From assembly GCF_001984055.1 (NCBI RefSeq), contig NZ_LYVO01000054.1, forward strand, positions 1 to 48,902: a stretch of DNA of 48,902 nt, read 5' to 3'. Below are positions 1-7,015 of the stretch, one piece after another. The position numbers were made by a program, and so were the translations under genes. A model generated the notes under the pieces. It searched no databases. It was not told the origin of the DNA and saw only the letters and a program-made list of their open reading frames with translations. Numbering within the stretch: position 1 is the first letter of the stretch; each line of letters opens with the position of its first letter. This DNA is from Variovorax sp. KK3. Lineage in GTDB: Bacteria; Pseudomonadota; Gammaproteobacteria; Burkholderiales; Burkholderiaceae_C.

Positions 1-600
1 GCGGCGGGCGATGGCATCGGCCATGCCGATGGCCGCGTCGAGCACCTCGTTCGCCGGCACGGCGCGTGCCGCGATGCCGTGGCTCCTGGCCTCCAGGCCC
101 GACAGCTCGCGGCCGGTCAGGATCAGGTCCGCTGCGATGGCGCGGCCTGCCATGCCGATCAACCGCTGGCTGCCGCCCTGGCCCGCGATGACACCGATGC
201 CGGTTTCGGGCAGCGCGAAGCGTGCGTCGTCGGCGGCCACGATCAGGTCGCAGTACAGCGCCAGCTCGAAGCCGCCGCCAACCGCATGGCCGCGCACCGC
301 CGCGACGATCGGCTTGGGCATGCGGCGAATCGAGTCCAGGTCGTCGAGCCAGCCGTCGAGGATGGCCTGCACGCCGCGCAGCCTGGCCACGTCCACCAGG
401 TCGGCGCCCACGCAGAAGTGGGTGGCCGTGCCGGCCAGCACCACGGCGCGCACGTCCGCGTCGGCCATCGCTTCCGCCAGGGCGGCGAGCAGCGCGCGGG
501 CCAGTTCGGGCGACATCGGATTGCCGCGGCGCGGAACGCCCGTCATCGTGACGATGCGAACGGCGCCCCGGTCTTCCACGCTGACGAAGGCGTCGCTCAT
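1..600 (-). CDS. Enoyl-CoA hydratase/isomerase family protein (3' end cut by window edge)
   Basis: Crotonase-fold enzyme, expected to hydrate or isomerise an enoyl-CoA in the cytoplasm. The 200 visible residues start at an ATG that overlaps the stop of the upstream CoA-transferase (ATGA, 4 bases), so the two are translationally coupled. The oxyanion-hole region (HFCVGADL) and the GGGFELALYCDL segment are present. The Glu there and the Glu in LPETGIGV correspond to the two catalytic glutamates of classical hydratases, so it looks active. The C-terminal helical part lies beyond position 1. It is the last visible gene of the LacI-controlled Bug receptor and CoA-transferase unit. The substrate is unknown; isomerase, dehalogenase or hydrolase activity cannot be excluded within this superfamily. 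Confidence 0.88.
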   Translation of the reverse strand, partial: MSDAFVSVEDRGAVRIVTMTGVPRRGNPMSPELARALLAALAEAMADADVRAVVLAGTATHFCVGADLVDVARLRGVQAILDGWLDDLDSIRRMPKPIVAAVRGHAVGGGFELALYCDLIVAADDARFALPETGIGVIAGQGGSQRLIGMAGRAIAADLILTGRELSGLEARSHGIAARAVPANEVLDAAIGMADAIARR

Positions 601-2114
601 TGCATGACCTCCGGCGCGTAGCTGCGCACAGCGCGCACCACGGGCGCGAAATCCATCTGCGAGAGCACGTCGCGCTGCAGGTCGATGCCGGGCGCCAGCT
701 CGATCAGTTCGACGCCATCGGGCGTCAGCTCGAAGGTGGCGCGCTCGGTGACGTACAGCACCCGCTGGCCGCGGCGAAGTGCCTGCTGGCCGCTGAAGGT
801 GACGTGGGACACGGCACGCACCAGCTTGCGAATGCGCCCGTGCTGCTGCACCTCGACGCGGCCGTTCTCGACCTTCGCCTGGCTGCCTTTCGCGTCGAAG
901 GTGCCGCAGAACACCACGGTCCCGGCGTTCTGCGAGATGTCGATGAAGCCACCGGGCCCGTTGACGTTGCCGTTGAGCTTGGACACGTTGACGTTGCCGC
1001 TGCCGTCCATCTCGGCCATGCCCAGGAACGCCATGTCGAGCCCGCCGCCGCTGTAGAAGTCGAACTGCGACGGCGAGTCGATGATGACCGAGGGATGGTG
1101 CGCCATGCCGAACAGGTCGTCGTCGATCATGTGGCCACCGTGGATGCCTTGTTCGATGGTCATCCAGTAGTCGGCGGCGTCGCCGCGTTCGGCGATCAGC
1201 GACGCGACCTGGGCCGATGCGCCGAAGCCGAAATTCAGGCTGTCGCCGGGCTTCAGTTCGAGCGCGGCGCGCCGCGCGACGATGCGCTTGAGCGGATCGG
1301 TCGATGCCGGTGGCTTGAGGAAGTCGCCGCTGCGTCCCACCAGCGACGGATCGAAGCTGCCGCGATAGGTCTGCATCTGCGCGGGCACGACGACGACGGC
1401 GTCGACCAGCGCGCCGGGAATCGCGACGTTGCGCGGGTTGAGCGTGCCCGCAGGCACGACTTCGCGCACCTGGGCGATGACCTTGCCGCCGCTGTTGTGC
1501 GCCGCCAGCGCCACGGCGTAGCCGTCGAGATCGGCCGGCTCTTCTTCGAGCGAGATGTTGCCCGCCGTGTCGGCATAGGTGCCGCGGATGATGCCGACAT
1601 CCACGGAGAAGGGCTTGTAGCGAAGGTATTCCTTGCCGTCCAGCTGCAGCAGTTCGACCACGTCTTCTTCGGCGGCGGCGTTCATGCGGCCGCCACCGTG
1701 GCGCGGATCGACGAAGGTGCCCAGGCCCACGTGGGTGATGAGCCCGGGGCGGCCAGCGCCGATTTCGCGCAGCAGGTGCGCGATGACGCCGCCTGGCAGG
1801 GCATAGGCCTGCAGCCGGTTGTCCTTGGCCAGGGCCTGCATGCGCGGGGACCAGGTCCAGTGGCCGCCGATCACGCGGCGCACCATGCCGTCGTGGGCGA
1901 ACCGGTTCGAGCCGCGTTCGTTGCGGTCGCCGAGCCCCAGCGAATGCACGAGCGTCAGGCTCGCCGCGCCCTCGCCGTTGCGAAAGCGCTTTTCGATGGC
2001 TTCGAACACGGCGTCGGGCTCGACCAGCCCGCCGCCCGAGCCCGTCACGGCGACGGTCGCGCCGTTGCCGATCAACGCGGCTGCCTGCGCAGCCGTCATC
2101 GTCTTGTCGCGCAT
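597..2114 (-). CDS. Family I acyl-CoA:acetate/3-ketoacid CoA-transferase (fused alpha-beta)
   Basis: Transfers CoA from an acyl-CoA donor to a free carboxylic acid by a ping-pong mechanism through a glutamyl-CoA thioester. About 505 residues, the length of single-chain enzymes such as propionate CoA-transferase/YdiF, with both halves present. The N-terminal half has the glycine-rich VAVTGSGGGLVEP segment. The C-terminal half has MTIEQGIHGG, where the Glu is the expected nucleophile. An ATG lies 6 bases further upstream (2120), but AAGGGG sits directly against it and 6 bases before the ATG at 2114, so I take 2114. It follows the Bug receptor by a few bases and overlaps the hydratase start by 4. 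Activation of the acid captured by the Bug receptor is the natural reading; the acid is unknown. Confidence 0.9.
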   Translation of the reverse strand: MRDKTMTAAQAAALIGNGATVAVTGSGGGLVEPDAVFEAIEKRFRNGEGAASLTLVHSLGLGDRNERGSNRFAHDGMVRRVIGGHWTWSPRMQALAKDNRLQAYALPGGVIAHLLREIGAGRPGLITHVGLGTFVDPRHGGGRMNAAAEEDVVELLQLDGKEYLRYKPFSVDVGIIRGTYADTAGNISLEEEPADLDGYAVALAAHNSGGKVIAQVREVVPAGTLNPRNVAIPGALVDAVVVVPAQMQTYRGSFDPSLVGRSGDFLKPPASTDPLKRIVARRAALELKPGDSLNFGFGASAQVASLIAERGDAADYWMTIEQGIHGGHMIDDDLFGMAHHPSVIIDSPSQFDFYSGGGLDMAFLGMAEMDGSGNVNVSKLNGNVNGPGGFIDISQNAGTVVFCGTFDAKGSQAKVENGRVEVQQHGRIRKLVRAVSHVTFSGQQALRRGQRVLYVTERATFELTPDGVELIELAPGIDLQRDVLSQMDFAPVVRAVRSYAPEVMQ

Positions 2115-2124
2115 GGTCATCCCC

Positions 2125-3084
2125 TTATTTCAGCTGCAGCTTGGAGACGATGTCGCTGTAGAACTTGAACTCGCGATCGAGCTCGGGCGCCAGCCGGTCG
2201 CCGTCTTCGTAGACCATGCCGAGGAACTGGTTCGAGAAGAACTGCTGGTACTTCGGCTCCTGGCTCACCTTGTGCGCGACTTCCTTGAGCTTGGCGATGA
2301 CGGTCGGCGGCGTGCCCTTCGGCACGGCCAGGGCACGCCAGGTGCCCAGTTGCAGGTCGATGCCGCGCTCCTTGAAGGTCGGCACGTCCGGAAAGTCCTT
2401 CAGGCGCTCGGCCGCCATCACGCCGAGCAGGCGGAACTTGCCGGCCTTGACGTAGTTGCCGGCCTCGCCGGTCGTCGCGAAGCCGCCTTCGACCTGGTTG
2501 CCCAGAATGGCCGTCATCTCCGGGCCGGCGCCGATGTACGGGATGTTGTTGAAGGCGAGACCCGTTTTCTCTTCGAGCGCAACCGCCGCCAAGTGGTAGG
2601 TGGCGCCTTTGCCCGAGTTGGCCAGTGCCACTTCACCGGGCTTGGACTTCGCCTTGGCCAGCACTTCCTCGAGCGTCTTGAAAGGCGAGTTGGCCGGCAC
2701 GATGAGCACGATGGGGTCGATGTTCAGGCGCGCGATGAAGGTGAAGTCCTGCGGACGCGCCTTGCCGATGCCTTGCAGGTAGGCCAGGTTGATCTCGGGC
2801 GTGACCATGGTCAGCTTGTAGCCGTCGGCCGGCGCCTTGGCGCCCTCCTGGTGGCCGATGGCGCCGGCCGCGCCCGGCCGGTTGACCACCACCATGCCCT
2901 GCGACAACTGCCGGCCGGCCGTGTCGGCGAAGGCCCTGGCCACCGCGTCGGTGCCGCCGCCGACGGCGTAGGGCACGAGCAGTTCGATCGGGCGCGTGGG
3001 GTAGTCGGCAGCGAATGCGTTGGCGGCGCAGAGCGGCAAGGCGAGGGCGCCGATCGCGGCGCGGAGGAAGGTCGAGCGTTGCAT
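2125..3084 (-). CDS. Bug family periplasmic solute-binding receptor (TctC-like)
   Basis: Extracytoplasmic receptor of the tripartite tricarboxylate transporter type, usually binding carboxylates. 319 residues. A signal peptide of about 25 residues ends at AFA, and the mature protein opens with DYPTRPIELLVPYAVGGGTD, the standard Bug start (two strands and the carboxylate-binding loop). The second conserved block, NRPGAAGAIG, follows at about residue 75. No TctA/TctB membrane genes are in the window, which is usual for orphan Bug receptors of Burkholderiales. It is the first gene of a minus-strand unit leading into the CoA-transferase and hydratase. Three LacI-type operators lie about 105 bases upstream, so expression is probably repressed by the divergent regulator until its ligand appears. 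Confidence 0.93.
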   Translation of the reverse strand: MQRSTFLRAAIGALALPLCAANAFAADYPTRPIELLVPYAVGGGTDAVARAFADTAGRQLSQGMVVVNRPGAAGAIGHQEGAKAPADGYKLTMVTPEINLAYLQGIGKARPQDFTFIARLNIDPIVLIVPANSPFKTLEEVLAKAKSKPGEVALANSGKGATYHLAAVALEEKTGLAFNNIPYIGAGPEMTAILGNQVEGGFATTGEAGNYVKAGKFRLLGVMAAERLKDFPDVPTFKERGIDLQLGTWRALAVPKGTPPTVIAKLKEVAHKVSQEPKYQQFFSNQFLGMVYEDGDRLAPELDREFKFYSDIVSKLQLK

Positions 3085-3188
3085 GTGTCAGTCTCCGGAA
3101 GGGCAAGGCGATGAAGCGATGGGATGTGGCGAGGGAGTGGGGGCGATTGGCGGATGCGCAAAGGGATCGATCTGGGTAGACTTGAACT

Positions 3189-3231
3189 TTGAATCGATTC
3201 AATTGAACCGATTCAATTTGAACCGATTCAA
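3189..3231. promoter_or_regulatory. Three tandem LacI-family operators
   Basis: Three consecutive 14-bp palindromes: TTGAATCGATTCAA at 3189-3202 (perfect), TTGAACCGATTCAA at 3203-3216 and again at 3218-3231 (one mismatch in symmetry each). All have the central CG typical of LacI/PurR-family sites. They abut with 0 and 1 base between them, about one and a half turns apart, inside an AT-richer patch between the Bug gene and the LacI gene. They are the obvious binding sites for the divergent regulator and probably control both directions. Confidence 0.85.
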
Positions 3232-3330
3232 ATCCACCCACAACTTAGGGCTTACCCTGATGCGAAACGCCATGCCGCGCCGAGCCCCGCGTCTCAGCAG
3301 CTATGCTGGGCGCCGCCCATTGCCGATCAG

Positions 3331-4377
3331 ATGCCAGACAAAAAAATCACCCTGAAGGACGTCGCTCAAGTCGCTGGAGTGGCCACGGGGACCGTCTCGA
3401 TGGTCCTCAACGACAGCCCGCTGGTCGCACAGGCCACCAAGACGAGGGTGCAGGCCGTTCTGCGGGACATGGGCTACGTGTACGACCGCGCGGCCGGCAA
3501 CATGCGCAGCAAGCGTTCGAGCATCGTCGGCATGTCGATCTGCAACCTGATCAACCCGTACTTCGCGGACGTGACGGCCGGCATTCAGGAGGCGTTGGAA
3601 GAACTGGGCCGCGTGCTGGTGCTCGGCAACTGCGCGGAGTCGGTTCCGCGGCAGATGAGCTTTCTCGAATCGCTTCGGCAGTACCGGGTCGAAGGCGTGC
3701 TGCTGACGCCAGCGATCGCCACCCCGAAGTCGCACGTCGAGCAGCTCCACGCATGGCAGATCCCGCTGGTGCAGGTGACGCGCTACGTGGCAGGCGTCAG
3801 CAGCGATTACGTGGGCAACGACAACAAGGCGGGCGCGAGATTGGCGACGCGACATCTTCTCGACCTGGGCCATGAGCGCATCGCCTACCTGGGACGCAAC
3901 CGGCTCACGTCGACGGGTAAAGATCGCTTCGACGGCTTCCGCACCACGATGCGCGATGCCGGGCTGACCGTTCGCGACGAATGGGTGGTCGACTCTCCCT
4001 CGACGCGGGAGGACGGGTTCAAGGGCGCCGTCGACGTCATGCAGGGGCGCGACGCGCCCACTGCGATCCTGTGCTTCAACGACCCGATCGCCTTCGGCGC
4101 GATGCTGGGGCTGCGCAGCATCGGGCGTGAGCCCGGGGCGGATTGTTCGGTCGTGGGGATGGACGACGTGTCCGAAGCTGCGCTGTGGCAGCCGGGCCTG
4201 ACCACCGTGTCCATCGGCCGCGACACCATCGGGCGAGCGGCGGGCCAGCTCTTGATGAAGCGCCTCGAAGAGCCTGAGCGGCCCTTCGAGCGGGTCATCA
4301 TCCCGCCTGAATTGGTGGTCCGTGCATCGACGGGACCGTTGCGTCCGGTCGCTGCGAAGGCGGCGCGGGCACGCTAG
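3331..4377 (+). CDS. LacI family transcriptional regulator
   Basis: Ligand-responsive DNA-binding protein of 348 residues. The N-terminal helix-turn-helix is clear (ITLKDVAQVAGVATGTVSMV, about residues 6-25), followed by a hinge region with the motif AAGNMRSKRSS. A periplasmic-binding-protein-like effector domain follows, beginning IVGMSICNLINPYFADV and ending near IIPPELVVRAST. The start has no strong Shine-Dalgarno sequence; the next Met would cut into the HTH, so 3331 is kept. Divergent from the Bug/CoA-transferase unit, with three LacI-type palindromes between, which strongly suggests local control plus autoregulation. The effector is likely a carboxylic acid or a derivative of it, inferred from the target genes rather than from binding-site residues. 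Confidence 0.93.
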   Translation: MPDKKITLKDVAQVAGVATGTVSMVLNDSPLVAQATKTRVQAVLRDMGYVYDRAAGNMRSKRSSIVGMSICNLINPYFADVTAGIQEALEELGRVLVLGNCAESVPRQMSFLESLRQYRVEGVLLTPAIATPKSHVEQLHAWQIPLVQVTRYVAGVSSDYVGNDNKAGARLATRHLLDLGHERIAYLGRNRLTSTGKDRFDGFRTTMRDAGLTVRDEWVVDSPSTREDGFKGAVDVMQGRDAPTAILCFNDPIAFGAMLGLRSIGREPGADCSVVGMDDVSEAALWQPGLTTVSIGRDTIGRAAGQLLMKRLEEPERPFERVIIPPELVVRASTGPLRPVAAKAARAR

Positions 4378-4408
4378 GCCCGCCTGCCACCGCCGAACCC
4401 GGCCGGGC

Positions 4409-4732
4409 TTACTTGGGCGTGCCGCCTTGCATGGGCTTCGGCTTGCCCGGGCGGCGCGCGTCACGCGTTTCGGCACGACGTTCGCCGGCAACGGCGGCAC
4501 GGTCCGTGCCGATGGCACCGCCCTCGGGCGCCTTGGCCTGATCGCCGGCCGGCGGGCGCACCTCGCCCGGCGTCCTCATCGACTTGCGTGCTTCGCCCGC
4601 GTTTTCGCTCTTGCCGCCCGCGATGCCGGGCGTGTTGGGCGGCACTGCGGCGCCCGGGGGGTTGGATTGCGCGTGCGCGCCGACGATCAGAAAGGCTGCA
4701 CCGACGAGGGTGAGCAGACGGGAATGCTTCAA
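4409..4732 (-). CDS. Small exported hypothetical protein, probable TTG start
   Basis: About 107 residues, function not recognised. The chosen start is TTG at 4732 because GGAG lies 7 bases upstream and the translation then opens with a normal signal peptide (KHSRLLTLVGAAFLIVGAHA, cleavage before QSNPPG). No ATG gives a sensible N-terminus; the first upstream in-frame ATG adds about 70 residues of unlikely sequence. The mature part is hydrophilic, rich in Pro, Gly, Ala and Arg, with no cysteines and little predicted structure, ending RPGKPKPMQGGTPK. Convergent with the LacI regulator, 31 bases apart. It resembles the many short, disordered secreted proteins of Comamonadaceae. Confidence 0.6.
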   Translation of the reverse strand: MKHSRLLTLVGAAFLIVGAHAQSNPPGAAVPPNTPGIAGGKSENAGEARKSMRTPGEVRPPAGDQAKAPEGGAIGTDRAAVAGERRAETRDARRPGKPKPMQGGTPK

Positions 4733-4937
4733 GTTGAACTCCAAGTTGCAGCGCCAACGCGGCGCCTGAGGATCAGTGTTGATGTCGCCCTGACGAGTCC
4801 ATGTAGGAAGAACCGCCAGCCGCCTGCCGTCGCGCCTCGGTGCAAGCTGACGGAGAGCGCGACCCGATTCGCTTAACTGCGTCCACTGGCTTGTTGCCGG
4901 CGCGCGGCGCAGAATCCGGCTTCGACCGGAGGACGCC

Positions 4938-5387
4938 ATGGGCCATCAACCAACCAACGTGTCTGTGCAGACCGAACTCGACCGCTTGATTGCGCAGTTC
5001 TTCGACGCCGTGTCGTTCGAGCCGGGCCACGCGCCGGCGTATGAACGCATCGAGTCGCTCTTCATCGACGCCGGCCTCCTCATCAAGAACGTCGGCACCA
5101 TGCCCGAGATCTCTACCGTCCGGCAGTTCATCGAGCCTCGGGAGGCGATGGTCCGCAAGGGCGAGCTGACGCGGTTCCTCGAGGAAGAGCTTCACGAGGT
5201 GACGCAGATCTTCGGCAACGTCGCCCAGCGCTTCAGCGCGTATTCGAAATCCGGAACCATGAACGGCAGCGACTTCGCCGCGCGCGGGATGATCTCGACT
5301 CAGTTCATCCTGACGCCCGCCGGGTGGCGCATGAGCGCGATGGCGTGGGACGACGAAAGGCCTGGTCCGGTTTTGCAGAGTCGGTGA
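4938..5387 (+). CDS. NTF2-like / SnoaL-like fold protein
   Basis: 149-residue cytoplasmic protein with the pattern of the nuclear transport factor 2-like superfamily. An N-terminal helix (ELDRLIAQFFDAVSF) is followed by a segment with ESLFIDAGLLIKNVG, then EISTVRQFIEPREAMV, and ends in strands carrying FAARGMISTQFILTPAGWRMSAMAWDDE, which would close the cone. A strong GGAGG lies 6 bases before the ATG. Family members range from isomerases to small-ligand binders, so no reaction is assigned. It stands alone between a convergent small-protein pair on the right and the divergent exported protein on the left, about 205 bases away. Confidence 0.75.
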   Translation: MGHQPTNVSVQTELDRLIAQFFDAVSFEPGHAPAYERIESLFIDAGLLIKNVGTMPEISTVRQFIEPREAMVRKGELTRFLEEELHEVTQIFGNVAQRFSAYSKSGTMNGSDFAARGMISTQFILTPAGWRMSAMAWDDERPGPVLQSR

Positions 5388-5420
5388 GTCCATGCAGGCA
5401 AGACCCCATCGACCTCGGTG

Positions 5421-5702
5421 CTAGAACGGCTCACCTCTCACGAAATGGTGCTGGTCGTTGAAGGTCAGGAGCCGGCGTTCCTCGAAGTCCAGAAGTCGGA
5501 CGTTCTGCGCAGCCGCCGCCGTGCCCAAGAATTTTGCGGCGTCCTGTTCGGTGGCCCACGACGCTGCGACCAGGCAAGGTGGGTTGCGGTCGAGGTCGAT
5601 GGCCACATAGCGGCCCGCACCGTGGCGGTGAAAACCGACCGGAATTTCGATACCAAGATCTTCGCAGTACTGCTCGATCTTCTTCTTGTACCGTTTGAAC
5701 AT
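5421..5702 (-). CDS. Hypothetical 93-residue protein
   Basis: Not recognised. Starts MFKRYKKKIEQYCEDLGIEI, a basic helix, followed by an alternating strand-rich segment (GRYVAIDLDRNPPCLVAASW) and a helix (TEQDAAKFLGTAAAAQN), ending RRLLTFNDQHHFVRGEPF. The compact alpha/beta pattern suggests a folded cytoplasmic domain. The start at 5702 is preferred to a longer in-frame extension to 5774, because that extension would overlap the 55-residue gene just upstream. The start lies 2 bases after that gene's stop, implying translational coupling. Codon use looks normal for the replicon. Whether it is widely conserved cannot be judged here. Confidence 0.6.
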   Translation of the reverse strand: MFKRYKKKIEQYCEDLGIEIPVGFHRHGAGRYVAIDLDRNPPCLVAASWATEQDAAKFLGTAAAAQNVRLLDFEERRLLTFNDQHHFVRGEPF

Positions 5703-5704
5703 GG

Positions 5705-5872
5705 CTAACGTAGGAGCAAAAAGCCGACCAAGATCAAAGCAAGCAACACGGCGCACCACGTGTTGCGGCGCCATCCGTCTGCGAATGTCTTCTCTTCGCG
5801 TCGCCGACCGGACTCGAGTGCCTGACGGCGAGAGGAGCGCTCCCAGAAATCGTCATCGTCTTCTTTTGACAT
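5705..5872 (-). CDS. 55-residue single-pass membrane microprotein
   Basis: A short frame below usual gene-finder cut-offs. It starts MSKEDDDDFWERSSRRQALE, continues through an Arg/Glu-rich linker (SGRRREEKTFADGWRR) and ends with a hydrophobic stretch, WCAVLLALILVGFLLLR, at the extreme C-terminus. That gives an acidic then basic soluble part and a C-terminal (tail) anchor, with the Arg-rich end expected in the cytoplasm. Its TAG stop is 2 bases before the ATG of the 93-residue gene, so the two probably form a bicistronic unit. No strong Shine-Dalgarno is visible before the ATG (CAACCAAC), which is the main weakness. Function unknown. Confidence 0.5.
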   Translation of the reverse strand: MSKEDDDDFWERSSRRQALESGRRREEKTFADGWRRNTWCAVLLALILVGFLLLR

Positions 5873-6153
5873 GTTGGTTGCATCCGCGTGGCGTAAGAGT
5901 CCATTCGTTTGGCAAGACCTGCTGTGGATGCGCGCACGACTTCGTCCAGCTTCGTGCGCTCAATGTGATCTTTTCACACGCATTCTGCGGCCGCATTTTT
6001 CATCGGGGCGTAGGACCGTATCTGAACCTCATTGCTGGTCATGCTGATTCCGTATTCGTGCTTTTCCGGCGATCTCTAACCGTGCCGTCCTACCGATTCG
6101 CCGACCGTGCATCGCCAATCGTTGCGCGTCGATCAACTATGGGGACATCGAAC
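5873..6153. other. Intergenic region with inverted repeat and palindrome/T-run
   Basis: A 281-base, comparatively AT-rich gap between two divergent units. No convincing gene was found. It contains TGTGA-N5-TCACA at 5964-5978 and a perfect TGCGGCCGCA palindrome at 5986-5995 followed by five T residues. The latter could act as a weak terminator or attenuator reading towards the SDR gene. It presumably carries the promoters of both the microprotein pair and the SDR. Confidence 0.4.
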
Positions 6154-6918
6154 ATGAACCGGTTCAAGGACAAGACGGTGATCGTGACTGGCGCTGCGTC
6201 CGGCATCGGCCGCGGTGTGGCGAAGCGCTTTGCAGAAGAGGGTGCCAACTTGGTGATCTGCGACATCGACCAGGCAAAACTCGAACACGCAGCGCGCGAG
6301 TTCGAGCCCGAGTCGATGTTGGCGTTGCACTGCGATGTTTCGAATTTCGGCCAGATCGAATCGGTTGTCAAAGAAGCCGTGAAGCGGTTCGAGGCTCTGC
6401 ACGTGATCGTCAACAACGCCGGTGTTGCGCCCGAGGGCTCGGCACTCGACGTGTCGTTCGACGACTGGAACAAAACGATCGCGACGAACCTGACCGGCGT
6501 GTTTTTCGGGTGCCGGGCAGCGTCGCCCGAGTTATTGAAGACCCGAGGCTGCATCGTCAACACGGCATCGGTATCAGGCCTCGGTGCAGATTGGGGTCTG
6601 TGTGCCTATAACGCCGCCAAGGGAGGTGTCGTCAATCTGACGCGTTCGATCGCGCTGGATTTCGGGCGCCGCGGCGTGCGTGCGAATTCGGTCTGCCCTT
6701 CACTGACGGAAACCGGCATGACGAAGGACATGCTCGAGGACGAGGCGCTGGTCGCCAAGTTCATGGAGCGCCTGCCGCTGGGCCGCGTGGCGCAGCCGGC
6801 CGACATCGCGGCGGTGGTCGCGTTCCTGTCCAGCGACGATGCCAGGTTCGTGAACGGCGTGAACATGCCCGTCGACGGTGGCGTCACGGCATCCAACGGG
6901 CAGCCGCCCCAAGAGTGA
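6154..6918 (+). CDS. SDR family NAD(P)-dependent oxidoreductase
   Basis: Classical short-chain dehydrogenase of 254 residues. The cofactor motif TGAASGIGRG is near residue 13, the NNAG structural motif at about 85, and the active-site Ser/Tyr/Lys set is in NTASVSG and YNAAKGG. It ends with the family-typical VNGVNMPVDGGVTA. An acidic residue after the second strand (ICDID) favours NAD(H) over NADP(H). The ATG at 6154 is chosen because GGGGA lies 9 bases upstream; an ATG 15 bases earlier is possible. Monocistronic and convergent with the esterase gene. The substrate is unknown. Confidence 0.92.
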   Translation: MNRFKDKTVIVTGAASGIGRGVAKRFAEEGANLVICDIDQAKLEHAAREFEPESMLALHCDVSNFGQIESVVKEAVKRFEALHVIVNNAGVAPEGSALDVSFDDWNKTIATNLTGVFFGCRAASPELLKTRGCIVNTASVSGLGADWGLCAYNAAKGGVVNLTRSIALDFGRRGVRANSVCPSLTETGMTKDMLEDEALVAKFMERLPLGRVAQPADIAAVVAFLSSDDARFVNGVNMPVDGGVTASNGQPPQE

Positions 6919-6984
6919 CGCGCGTGCAGGGGGCGAGTTACGCCATTCGCATTGGAACCTGGCGCCGGCTCCAGTGACGCGCGT
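6914..6984. repeat. 12-bp direct repeat between convergent genes
   Basis: AGTGACGCGCGT occurs exactly at 6914-6925 (spanning the SDR stop codon) and at 6973-6984. The 97-base gap between the two convergent stops holds no gene. The repeat may mark a small local duplication; no clear terminator hairpin with a T-run was seen. Confidence 0.4.
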
Positions 6985-7015
6985 CTGAGAGCGCAGCCGC
7001 CTCCAGCATCGATGG

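Noticed and set aside
600..2168. Plus-strand frame of 522 codons opposite the CoA-transferase
   Set aside because: His/Asp/Arg/Ala-rich composition with no domains; the minus-strand CoA-transferase has all family motifs.
5964..5978. TGTGA-N5-TCACA, resembling a CRP site upstream of the SDR gene
   Set aside because: CRP requires a 6-base spacer; this has 5. Kept only as an inverted repeat, with no regulator assigned.
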